Shown here: in pieces, positions 18,029 to 26,073 of the stretch
How the letters are laid out: each line of letters opens with the position of its first letter
Numbering within the stretch: the first letter of the stretch is position 1
NCBI RefSeq assembly: GCF_000308795.1
Contig: NZ_BAGK01000024.1
Span: 1-34,240, forward strand
DNA length: 34,240 nucleotides
Direction of reading: 5' to 3'
Source of the DNA: Nocardia thailandica NBRC 100428
GTDB lineage: Bacteria > Actinomycetota > Actinomycetes > Mycobacteriales > Mycobacteriaceae
Position numbers and translations under genes: made by a program
Notes under the pieces: model-generated
The model's input: the letters and a program-made list of their open reading frames with translations, nothing else
What the model was told of the DNA's origin: nothing
Database searches by the model: none

Positions 18029-19162
18029 TCATCGCTTGGCCTCGCGGGGCAGCCCGAGGATGCGCTCGGCGATGATGTTGCGCTGGATCTCGTTGGTGCC
18101 CGCGTAGATCGGGCCCGCCAGCGAGAAGAGGTAGCCGTCGGTCCAGGCCGAGTGCGCCTCCGTGCCGAGCAGCTCGAGCGCGGTCTCGTGCATGGCGATG
18201 TCGAGCTCGGACCAGAACACCTTGGTGATCGAGGACTCCGCGCCGAGCGCGCCGCCCTCGGCGAGGCGGGTGACGGTGCCGAAGGTGTGCAGGCGGTAGG
18301 CCTCGGCGCCGAGCCAGGCGTCGACCACCCGGTCGCGGGCGGCGGTGTCGGAGTCGGGGACCTCGCGCCACAGCGACAGGAGCCGGTCGGCCGTCGCGCT
18401 GAACCGGCCCGGGCTGCGCAGCGACAGGCCGCGCTCGTTGCTCGAGGTCGCCATGGCGACCCGCCAGCCGTCGTTCGGCTCGCCGATGACGTCGCGGTCC
18501 GGGACGAACACGTCGTCGAGGAAGATCTCGGCGAAACCGGGTTCCCCGTCGAGCTGCGGAATCGGCCGCACGCTGACCCCGTCGGCGGACAGCGGGAACA
18601 TGAAGTAGGTCAGGCCCCGGTGCCGCTGCGCCTCGGGATCGCTGCGGAACAGGCCGAAGGCCCAGTCCGCGTAGGTCGCGCGCGAACTCCACGTCTTCTG
18701 CCCGTTGAGCAGCCAGCCGCCCTCGGTGCGGCGCGCGGTCGAGCGCAGCCCGGCCAGGTCGCTGCCCGCCTCCGGCTCGGACCAGGCCTGCGCCCAGATG
18801 TCCTGGCCGCGGGCCATCCGCGGCAGGATCCGCGCGAGCTGTTCGGCGGTACCGTGCTCGAACAGTGTCGGCGCCAGCAGGAAGATGCCGTTCTGGCTCA
18901 CCCGGCCGGGGGCGCCCGCCGCGTAGTACTCCTGCTCGAAGAGCGCCCATTCCAGCAGCGAGGCGTCGCGGCCGCCGTATTCGGCGGGCCAGGAGACCGC
19001 CGACAGGCGCGCGTCGGCGAGCGTGCCCTCCCACGCGCGGTGCGCGGCGAAACCGGCTTCGGTGTCCATCGACGGCAGGGGCTGCGCAGGCACGTTGGCG
19101 CGCAGGAAATCGCGCACCTCGAGCTGGAACTCCCGGGCCGCCGGGTCGATATCGAGATCCAC
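18029..19162 (-). CDS. fadE31: FadE31-like acyl-CoA dehydrogenase
   Basis: A 377-residue acyl-CoA dehydrogenase, close to the usual FadE31 length. It contains WAQAWSEPEAGSDLAGLRSTA (flavin-binding region, about 123-143), NGQKTWSSRATYADW, and the C-terminal IYAGTNEIQRNIIAERILG. The classic MCAD-type catalytic Glu of YEGT is Ala here; instead Glu243 in SNERGL occupies the place used by long-chain and FadE26-type enzymes, so it should be the catalytic subunit. The GTG at 19162 shares its G with the TAG stop of the crotonase gene. It probably acts on CoA thioesters from ring C/D breakdown together with FadE32 and FadE33. Confidence 0.88.
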   Translation of the reverse strand: MDLDIDPAAREFQLEVRDFLRANVPAQPLPSMDTEAGFAAHRAWEGTLADARLSAVSWPAEYGGRDASLLEWALFEQEYYAAGAPGRVSQNGIFLLAPTLFEHGTAEQLARILPRMARGQDIWAQAWSEPEAGSDLAGLRSTARRTEGGWLLNGQKTWSSRATYADWAFGLFRSDPEAQRHRGLTYFMFPLSADGVSVRPIPQLDGEPGFAEIFLDDVFVPDRDVIGEPNDGWRVAMATSSNERGLSLRSPGRFSATADRLLSLWREVPDSDTAARDRVVDAWLGAEAYRLHTFGTVTRLAEGGALGAESSITKVFWSELDIAMHETALELLGTEAHSAWTDGYLFSLAGPIYAGTNEIQRNIIAERILGLPREAKR

Positions 19163-20037
19163 TACTTCGTTCCGTTCCCTTCCGCGGCGGCGCTCTTCAT
19201 CGTCCGGGCGTTCATGCCGCCCAGCGAATCGGCGCCGACCTCGGCGTTGTGTGCGTGGGCGAAATGGTGCAGGCCGAACACGGAGTCCATGCCCGCCCGC
19301 ATGCCCATCAGGTCCTCGGCCTGGTTGACGGCCTTCTTGGTCAGCGCGAGCCCGAATTGCGGCATGGCCGCGATCCTCTCGGCCAGCGCGAACGTCTCGG
19401 TGGTCAGTTCGTCGCGCGGCACGACCCGGTTGACCATGCCCCACTTCTCGGCCTGCGCCGCGGAGAAGCGGTCGCCGGTGAAGAGGAACTCCTTGGCCGC
19501 GCGCGGTCCCATCACCCACGGGTGGGCGAAGTACTCCACGCCCGGGATGCCCATCCGCACGACGGGGTCGGAGAAGAACGCGTCGTCGGCGGCGACGATC
19601 AGGTCGCACACCCAGGCCAGCATGAGGCCGCCCGCGATGCACGCGCCCTGCACCATGGCCACCATCGGCTTGGGGATCTCGCGCCAGCGCCTGCACATGC
19701 CGAGGTAGACCTCGGACTCGCGCGCGAAACGCTGGTCGCCGCCCGCGCGGTCGACGTGGTCCCACCACAGCGCGGCCTTGTTCTCGTAGCGCACGTGGTG
19801 GTCGCGGCCGGGGGTGCCGATGTCGTGGCCCGCGCTGAAGTGCTTGCCGTTGCCAGCGAGCACGATCACCTTGACCTCGGGGTCCTCGACGGCGCGGCCG
19901 AACGCCGCGTCGAGGGCGTAGGTCATGCGCGAGTTCTGCGCGTTGCGGTAGTCGGGCCGGTTCATGGTCACCACCGCGACAGGGCCGCGCACCTCGTAGG
20001 TGACGACCTCCGCCTCGTGGTCGGGGTTGTCGGTCAC
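19162..20037 (-). CDS. crotonase/enoyl-CoA hydratase family protein within the fadD3 operon
   Basis: A 291-residue crotonase-fold protein. Oxyanion-hole segments are GKHFSAGHDIG and VQGACIAGGLMLAWVCDLIVA. At the positions of the two catalytic glutamates of classic enoyl-CoA hydratases it has Met (GGLMLAW) and Val (SDPVVRMG), so ordinary hydration is doubtful; isomerase, hydrolase or lyase chemistry is possible. The GTG at 20037 overlaps the fadD3 stop (GTGA) and the gene's stop touches fadE31, so all three are co-translated. The M. tuberculosis fadD3-fadE31 pair, as I remember it, has no gene in this place. It may correspond to the EchA13-like proteins of related actinomycetes; not certain. 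Confidence 0.88.
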   Translation of the reverse strand: MTDNPDHEAEVVTYEVRGPVAVVTMNRPDYRNAQNSRMTYALDAAFGRAVEDPEVKVIVLAGNGKHFSAGHDIGTPGRDHHVRYENKAALWWDHVDRAGGDQRFARESEVYLGMCRRWREIPKPMVAMVQGACIAGGLMLAWVCDLIVAADDAFFSDPVVRMGIPGVEYFAHPWVMGPRAAKEFLFTGDRFSAAQAEKWGMVNRVVPRDELTTETFALAERIAAMPQFGLALTKKAVNQAEDLMGMRAGMDSVFGLHHFAHAHNAEVGADSLGGMNARTMKSAAAEGNGTK

Positions 20038-21572
20038 GAATTCTCCTCGCGTAGCTGTCGTTTCAGGACCTTGCCCGCGGCGCTGTAGGGCAGGGACGGA
20101 CGGAACTCGATCACCCGCGGCACCTTGAAGTTGGCCAGCTCGGCGATCGCGTGGGCGCGCACCTGCTCCTCGGTGAGGTCCGCGCCCGGCTTCAGGACGA
20201 CGTAGGCCTTGCCGACCTCGCCCATCCGGTGGTCCGGGATGCCGACGACCGCGGACTCGGCGACACCGTCGAGCCGCGCCAGGGCCTGCTCGATCTCGGC
20301 GGGATAGACGTTGAAGCCCCCGCTGATGTACATGTCCTTGAGCCGGTCGGTGATGCGCAGGTAGCCGCGCTCGTCGATCACGCCGATGTCGCCGGTGTGC
20401 AGCCAGCCGTCGGGGTCGATGGTGGCGGCGGTGGCCTCGGGGTCGTCGAGGTAGCCGACCATCACGTTGGGGCCGCGCAGCAGCACCTCGCCGGTGTCGT
20501 CGAGGCGGAGCTCGAACCCGGCGATGGGGCGGCCGCAGGTGGTGGCGATGGTGACGGCGTCGTCGTCGGGCCTGCACATGGTGCCGAAGCCGGAGGCCTC
20601 CGACAGCCCGTACGCGGTGACCACGACGTCGAAGGCGAGTTCGTCGCGCATGCGCTCGACCAGGACCACCGGCACGGTCGCCGCGCCGGTGACCGCCACC
20701 CGCAGCGAGCTCAGGTCGCGCTCGGCGCGGCCGGGGTGGTCGAGGATGGTCTGGTATATCGTCGGCGGGCCGGGCAGCACCGTGACCCGCTCCTGCTCGA
20801 TGAGCGAGAAGGTCTGCGGCACATCGAAACTGGCCTGCGGGATCATGGTCGCGCCGGTCAGGACGCAGGCCAGGATGCCCGCCTTGTAGCCGAAGTTGTG
20901 GAAGAACGGCGCGACGATGAGGTAGCGGTCGCCCGCGCGGACTGTGGAGCACTCGGTCCAGGCGCGGACCACGTCGACGGCCTGCCGGTGGTTGACCAGT
21001 GTGCCCTTGCTGCGCCCGGTCGTGCCGGAGGTGAACAGGATGTCGGCGATGTCGTCGCCGGAGACCGCCGCCGCGCGTTCCTCGGCGAGGTCGGCCGGGA
21101 CGTCGGCCGCCGCGGCCATCAGGTCCTCCCAGGACAGCGCGGGCGCGGCCGACGCCTCGCCGATGACGACCACCGCGCCGATCTCCAGCTCGGGGGCGGT
21201 CTCGCGGAGTTCGGCCAGGCGGTCGCGGCCCAGGAAGGGGCCCGCCACGAACAGCGCGTTGGCGCGCACCCTGGTCAGCACGTCGGCGGCTTCGGCGGCG
21301 ACGTAACGGGTGTTCAGCGGCACCAGGGCCGCGCCGACCGACTGGGCGCCGAGCGCGGCGACCACCCAGTGATAGGTGTTCGGCGCCCACAGCGCGACCC
21401 GGTCGCCGGCACTGACGCCGTGCGCGATCAGGCCGCGTGCCACGGTGCGCACCTGGTCGAGCAGGCCCGCCCAGTCGAGGCGGGTGTCGCCGTCGACGAG
21501 AGCCGGGGTGTCCGGGAGTTCCGCGGCGATCTGTCGGAGCGCCTGCGGAATGGTCTGTGCAGGTGGTGTCAC
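20034..21572 (-). CDS. fadD3: FadD3, HIP-CoA synthetase
   Basis: A 512-residue AMP-forming acyl-CoA synthetase that activates HIP (rings C/D plus propionate side chain), opening the KstR2-controlled half of the pathway. Visible motifs are the P-loop TSGTTGRSKG (181-190), PFFHNFGYKAGILA, AYGLSEASGFGTMCRPDDDA, GWLHTGDIG, the hinge DRLKDMYISGG and the C-terminal catalytic Lys501 (SAAGKVLK). Long stretches match M. tuberculosis FadD3 as I recall it. The GTG at 21572 is chosen because GAGGA ends 5 nt upstream; the frame extends to 21626 but that would run into the KstR2 operator. First gene of the minus-strand operon to fadE33. Confidence 0.95.
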   Translation of the reverse strand: MTPPAQTIPQALRQIAAELPDTPALVDGDTRLDWAGLLDQVRTVARGLIAHGVSAGDRVALWAPNTYHWVVAALGAQSVGAALVPLNTRYVAAEAADVLTRVRANALFVAGPFLGRDRLAELRETAPELEIGAVVVIGEASAAPALSWEDLMAAAADVPADLAEERAAAVSGDDIADILFTSGTTGRSKGTLVNHRQAVDVVRAWTECSTVRAGDRYLIVAPFFHNFGYKAGILACVLTGATMIPQASFDVPQTFSLIEQERVTVLPGPPTIYQTILDHPGRAERDLSSLRVAVTGAATVPVVLVERMRDELAFDVVVTAYGLSEASGFGTMCRPDDDAVTIATTCGRPIAGFELRLDDTGEVLLRGPNVMVGYLDDPEATAATIDPDGWLHTGDIGVIDERGYLRITDRLKDMYISGGFNVYPAEIEQALARLDGVAESAVVGIPDHRMGEVGKAYVVLKPGADLTEEQVRAHAIAELANFKVPRVIEFRPSLPYSAAGKVLKRQLREENS

Positions 21573-21621
21573 GGGGTTCCTCAGCGGTCTGTGGCGGCCG
21601 TCTCGCGAAAGCGGCCAACAA

Positions 21622-21635
21622 AGCAAGTGCTTGGT
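21622..21635. promoter_or_regulatory. KstR2 operator between fadD3 and fadE30
   Basis: AGCAAGTGCTTGGT fits the KstR2 motif AnCAAGnnCTTGnT at every fixed position. It lies 16 bp before the fadE30 GTG and 49 bp before the fadD3 GTG, so one dimer site can control both operons. KstR2 is encoded 2 kb away and is released by HIP-CoA, the FadD3 product. Confidence 0.9.
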
Positions 21636-21654
21636 AGGTTATCCTACCGAGGTG
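21633..21654 (+). promoter_or_regulatory. candidate -10 and leaderless start of fadE30
   Basis: A second dyad GGTAGG-TTAT-CCTACC (21633-21648) overlaps the KstR2 box. It contains TATCCT (21640-21645), a TANNNT-type -10; a start 7 nt after it is the GTG at 21652. No Shine-Dalgarno separates them, so fadE30 mRNA is probably leaderless. Confidence 0.5.
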
Positions 21655-22845
21655 GGTGTGATCCAGAGCTCAGATTCCGACACGGCGGCGACCGACGTGG
21701 CATTTCGCGCCGAAATCCGCGCGTGGCTCGCCGAAAACCTCGACGGCGACTTCCGCGGCCTGCGCGGCGCGGGTGGTCCCGGCCGCGAACACGAGGCGTT
21801 CGAGGAGCGCCTGGCCTGGGACCGTCATCTGGCGGCCGCGGGCTGGACCTGCCTCGGCTGGCCGCGCGAACACGGCGGCCGCGACGCGAGCGTGCGCAGC
21901 CAGGTCATCTTCCACGAGGAGTACGCCAGGGCCGACGCGCCCGCGCGCGTGTCCCACGTGGGGGAGGAACTGCTCGGGCCGACGCTGCTCGCCTTCGGCA
22001 CCGAGGAACAGAAGCGGCGCTTCCTTCCCGGCGTGCGCTCGGTCTCGGAGCTGTGGTGCCAGGGCTACTCCGAACCCGGCGCGGGCTCCGATCTCGCCGC
22101 GGTGAGCACCACCGCGCGCCTCGACGGCGATCGCTGGGTCATCAACGGCCAGAAGATCTGGACCTCGCTGGCGCACGTGGCCGACTGGTGCTTCGTGCTG
22201 GCCCGCACCGAGCGCGGCTCCACGCGGCACCACGGCCTGTCCTACCTGCTGGTCCCCATGGACCAGCCGGGCATCGAGGTCCGGCCGATCAACCAGCTCA
22301 CCGGCACCTCGGAGTTCAACGAGGTGTTCTTCGACGACGCGGTCACCGAGGCCGGCCTCATCGTCGGCGAACCCGGCGACGGCTGGCGGATCGCCATGGG
22401 CACGCTGACCTTCGAGCGCGGCATCTCCACCCTCGGCCAGCAGATCCGCTTCGAGCGCGAACTCGCCGACATCGAGGCCATGGCCCGGCGCACCGGCGCC
22501 GCCGACGACCCGCTCCTCGCCGACCGGATCGACCGGGCCTGGGTCGGGCTGCGGGTGCTGCGCGCCCACGCGCTGCGCACGATGAGCGACACCGGGGACG
22601 CCGGTGGCGCGTCGGTGTCGAAGCTGCTGTGGGCCAACTGGCACCGCGGGCTCGGCGAACTGGCGATGGCGGTGCAGGGCGCCGCAGGCCTGATCACCGA
22701 CGCCGAGGGCGGCACCGACATGAACGCCTGGCAGCGGCTGTACCTGTTCAGCCGTGCCGATACCATCTACGGAGGTTCGAACGAAGTGCAGCGCAACATC
22801 ATCGCCGAGCGTGTGCTCGGCCTGCCGCGGGAGGCGCGCGGATGA
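21652..22845 (+). CDS. fadE30: FadE30, acyl-CoA dehydrogenase
   Basis: A 397-residue acyl-CoA dehydrogenase. In ring C/D catabolism FadE30 dehydrogenates the propionyl side chain of 5-hydroxy-HIP-CoA. Motifs are WCQGYSEPGAGSDLAAVSTTA (flavin region), NGQKIWTSLAHVADW and the ending YGGSNEVQRNIIAERVLGLPRE. The catalytic base is probably Glu255 in TFERGIST, as the YEGT glutamate is replaced by Gly. The GTG at 21652 is chosen from the promoter spacing; a GTG two codons later is an alternative. The stop overlaps the ipdF ATG (ATGA). Identity is supported by position: in M. tuberculosis fadE30 and ipdF are also adjacent and divergent from fadD3. Confidence 0.93.
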   Translation: MGVIQSSDSDTAATDVAFRAEIRAWLAENLDGDFRGLRGAGGPGREHEAFEERLAWDRHLAAAGWTCLGWPREHGGRDASVRSQVIFHEEYARADAPARVSHVGEELLGPTLLAFGTEEQKRRFLPGVRSVSELWCQGYSEPGAGSDLAAVSTTARLDGDRWVINGQKIWTSLAHVADWCFVLARTERGSTRHHGLSYLLVPMDQPGIEVRPINQLTGTSEFNEVFFDDAVTEAGLIVGEPGDGWRIAMGTLTFERGISTLGQQIRFERELADIEAMARRTGAADDPLLADRIDRAWVGLRVLRAHALRTMSDTGDAGGASVSKLLWANWHRGLGELAMAVQGAAGLITDAEGGTDMNAWQRLYLFSRADTIYGGSNEVQRNIIAERVLGLPREARG

Positions 22846-23639
22846 GCGGCCCCCTGTCCGTCCCGCCCGCCGTCACCCCGGGTCACGGCCTGCTGACCGA
22901 CCGCAACGGCGTGGTCACCGCGGCGGCGGGCACCGGCATCGGCTCGGCCACCGCCCGCAGGCTGCTCGCCGAGGGCGCGAACGTGGTCGTCTCCGACTGG
23001 CACGAGCGCAGGCTCGCCCAGACCGCCGAGGAACTGGCCGCGGAGTTCCCGGACCGCAAGGTCGCCGCGGTGGTCTGCGACGTGCGCAGCACCGAGCAGG
23101 TCGACGCGCTGCTGGCCGAGTCCGCGGCCGCGCTCGGCCGGATCGACATCCTGGTCAACAACGCCGGCCTCGGCGGCGAGACGCCGGTGGCCGACATGAC
23201 CGACGAGGAATGGGACCGCGTCCTCGACATCACCCTCACCGGCACCTTCCGCTGCACGCGGGCCGCGCTCGGCTACTTCCGGTCGGCCGGGCACGGCGGC
23301 GTCATCGTCAACAACGCCAGCGTGCTCGGCTGGCGCGCCCAGCACGGGCAGGCCCACTACGCCGCCGCCAAGGCGGGCGTGATGGCGCTGACCCGATGCA
23401 GCGCGATCGAGGCGGCCGAGTTCGGCGTCCGGATCAACGCGGTGTCGCCGAGCATCGCGCGGCACGCCTTCCTGGACAAGGTGTCCTCGTCGGAGCTGCT
23501 CGACCATCTCAGCGAACGGGAGGCCTTCGGCCGCGCGGCCGAGCCGTGGGAGGTGGCCGCGACCATCGCCATGCTGGCCAGCGACTACACGACCTACCTG
23601 ACCGGCGAGGTCGTCTCGGTCAGCAGCCAGCGGGCGTGA
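22842..23639 (+). CDS. ipdF: IpdF, SDR dehydrogenase of ring C/D catabolism
   Basis: A 265-residue SDR, homologous to M. tuberculosis Rv3559c (IpdF), which oxidises the 5-hydroxyl of the HIP-derived CoA thioester to a ketone. Nucleotide motif VVTAAAGTGIGSATA, NNAGLGG, and the catalytic Ser (NNASVLGW) with YAAAK are all present. The glycine motif starts TAAAGTGIG rather than TGxxxGIG, which is also how I recall the mycobacterial protein. The final stretch EVVSVSSQRA is the same. It overlaps fadE30 by 4 bp and precedes kstR2 by 10 bp. Confidence 0.94.
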   Translation: MSGPLSVPPAVTPGHGLLTDRNGVVTAAAGTGIGSATARRLLAEGANVVVSDWHERRLAQTAEELAAEFPDRKVAAVVCDVRSTEQVDALLAESAAALGRIDILVNNAGLGGETPVADMTDEEWDRVLDITLTGTFRCTRAALGYFRSAGHGGVIVNNASVLGWRAQHGQAHYAAAKAGVMALTRCSAIEAAEFGVRINAVSPSIARHAFLDKVSSSELLDHLSEREAFGRAAEPWEVAATIAMLASDYTTYLTGEVVSVSSQRA

Positions 23640-23649
23640 GACCACGATA

Positions 23650-24267
23650 ATGGCCCGTGTGACCGCTACCGACACCGCGAAACCGACCCGTCGTGCCGAG
23701 CTGCTCGGCCTGGCCGCAGGCCTGTTCGCCGAACGCGGCCTGCGCGCGACCACCGTGCGCGACATCGCCGATGCCGCGGGCATCCTCTCCGGCAGTCTCT
23801 ACCACCACTTCGACTCCAAGGAGTCGATGGTCGACGAGATCCTCCAGGGCTTCCTCACCGAGCTCTTCGGCCGCTACCGCGAGATCGTGGCGGCGGGCAA
23901 GAGCCCGCGCGAGACCCTGGAAGCCCTGGTGATCGCGTCGTACGAGTCCTTCGACCGGCATCACGCCGCGGTGGCGATCTATCAGGCCGAGGCCAAGAAC
24001 CTGCGCGGCACGCCGCGCTTCGGCTACATCGCCGAGTACAACACCGAGTTCCGCGACCTGTGGCAGCGCGTGCTGACCACCGGTGTCCGCGACGGCAGCT
24101 TCCGGCCCGAACTCGACGTCGACCTGGCTTTCCGCTTCCTGCGGGACACCGTCTGGGTGGGCGTGCGCTGGTACGTCCCCGGCGGGGCCATCACCGTCGA
24201 CAACCTGGCAAAACAGTATCTGACCATCGTCCTGGACGGCCTCACGGCGCCAGGGCGTCCCGAGTAG
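23650..24267 (+). CDS. kstR2: KstR2, TetR-type repressor of the HIP regulon
   Basis: A 205-residue TetR regulator. The helix-turn-helix RATTVRDIADAAGILSGSLYHHF (about residues 32-54) and the C-terminal FLRDTVWVGVRWYVPGG closely match M. tuberculosis KstR2 (Rv3557c) as I recall it. KstR2 represses ring C/D genes until HIP-CoA binds. It is encoded inside the operon it should control (fadE30-ipdF-kstR2-fadA6), giving negative feedback. ATG 23650 is used; a GTG three codons later is possible. Two matching operator sequences are in the window (about 21.6 and 31.9 kb). Confidence 0.95.
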   Translation: MARVTATDTAKPTRRAELLGLAAGLFAERGLRATTVRDIADAAGILSGSLYHHFDSKESMVDEILQGFLTELFGRYREIVAAGKSPRETLEALVIASYESFDRHHAAVAIYQAEAKNLRGTPRFGYIAEYNTEFRDLWQRVLTTGVRDGSFRPELDVDLAFRFLRDTVWVGVRWYVPGGAITVDNLAKQYLTIVLDGLTAPGRPE

Positions 24268-24277
24268 GAGTTCCACC

Positions 24278-25459
<1,182 letters not shown>

Positions 25460-25473
25460 CGTCGCCCACGTAC

Positions 25474-25516
25474 GGTGGTGGCCCGGGCTGATCGGTCCGG
25501 GCCACCGCCCTTTTCT
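25474..25516 (+). terminator. intrinsic terminator after fadA6
   Basis: A 13-bp stem (25474-25486 with 25497-25509, one T-G wobble; core GGTGGCCCGG/CCGGGCCACC) with a 10-nt loop is followed by CTTTTCT. It begins 15 bp after the fadA6 stop and ends just before the convergent secreted-protein gene. Confidence 0.88.
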
Positions 25517-25531
25517 CCTCATCGGTCGTGG

Positions 25532-25879
25532 TCACCACCAATACGTCACCACGTCCCAGTTGCGCAGGGTGCCGGGGAAATCGCAGTGGGCCCACGACTG
25601 CTGGCCGTCCCACACGATCGGTCCACGGCGCTCGTAGGTGGCCCAGCCGCTGCCGAACCAGCCCCATCCGTACCCGCACTGGATCCGCACCTGATGCCGG
25701 ACCGGGCCGAAGCAGGTCGAGTATGCCGCGGAATTGTTGACCGGCTGTGCCGTGCAGCCGGGGTTCCACGGCTGCGGATTCCACGGCTGGGCCTGCGCGG
25801 GCGCAACGCCGAGTACGGCGCCCGCGCCGAGCAGCGCGGCCGCCGACGCGCTCACCATCACCTTCTTGACGAGTTCCAT
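25532..25879 (-). CDS. small secreted Trp-rich protein, unknown function
   Basis: A 115-residue protein with a clear Sec signal peptide: basic MELVKK, a hydrophobic stretch to about residue 25, and an APAQAQ cleavage region. The mature part is rich in Trp, Gly and Pro (PWNPQPWNPG repeats, GYGWGWFGSGW) and has four cysteines that could make two disulfides. ATG 25879 has GGAGG 5 nt upstream; the frame continues to 25960 without similarity. Similar small exported proteins are common in Nocardia and mycobacteria, without known role. It is convergent with fadA6 and divergent from the molybdoenzyme gene. Confidence 0.85.
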   Translation of the reverse strand: MELVKKVMVSASAAALLGAGAVLGVAPAQAQPWNPQPWNPGCTAQPVNNSAAYSTCFGPVRHQVRIQCGYGWGWFGSGWATYERRGPIVWDGQQSWAHCDFPGTLRNWDVVTYWW

Positions 25880-25978
25880 CACATCCTCCCAGGGGCGCCT
25901 GCTGCCCACCGCCCCCGGACAGGCCCACGCGCCATCCGAAGTTGTGGTCGCGCCGCGCACGGACGACCCGACCCTTAC

Positions 25979-25992
25979 GTGATGTACATCAC
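25979..25992. promoter_or_regulatory. CRP/FNR-type palindrome upstream of the molybdoenzyme
   Basis: GTGATGTACATCAC is a perfect 14-bp palindrome. With the next base it matches GTGA-N6-TCACA, nine of ten positions of the CRP/GlxR consensus, and also contains TGAT-N4-ATCA, the core of FNR/ANR-type sites. It lies about 80 bp before the molybdoenzyme start and about 100 bp before the secreted-protein start, in an otherwise GC-rich gap. Confidence 0.65.
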
Positions 25993-26057
25993 ATTTCCGG
26001 CATATCGCGTTACCGCCCGCCCCGGGGTCTCAGCCGGTGCCGGACGCGCGCGGCCCC

Positions 26058-26073
26058 TACGATCGGAGTCGTG
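26058..26073 (+). promoter_or_regulatory. candidate -10 and leaderless start of molybdoenzyme gene
   Basis: TACGAT (26058-26063) fits the TANNNT -10 pattern and ends 7 bp before the GTG at 26071. A GGAG (26065-26068) lies only 2 nt from the GTG, too near to act as ribosome site, so a leaderless mRNA is likely. Confidence 0.4.

Noticed and set aside
20151..22845. Very long plus-strand frame opposite fadD3 that continues in another frame over fadE30
   Set aside because: Low-complexity Arg/Gly/Asp composition and no domain; fadD3 on the minus strand is certain, and fadE30 is in a different frame.
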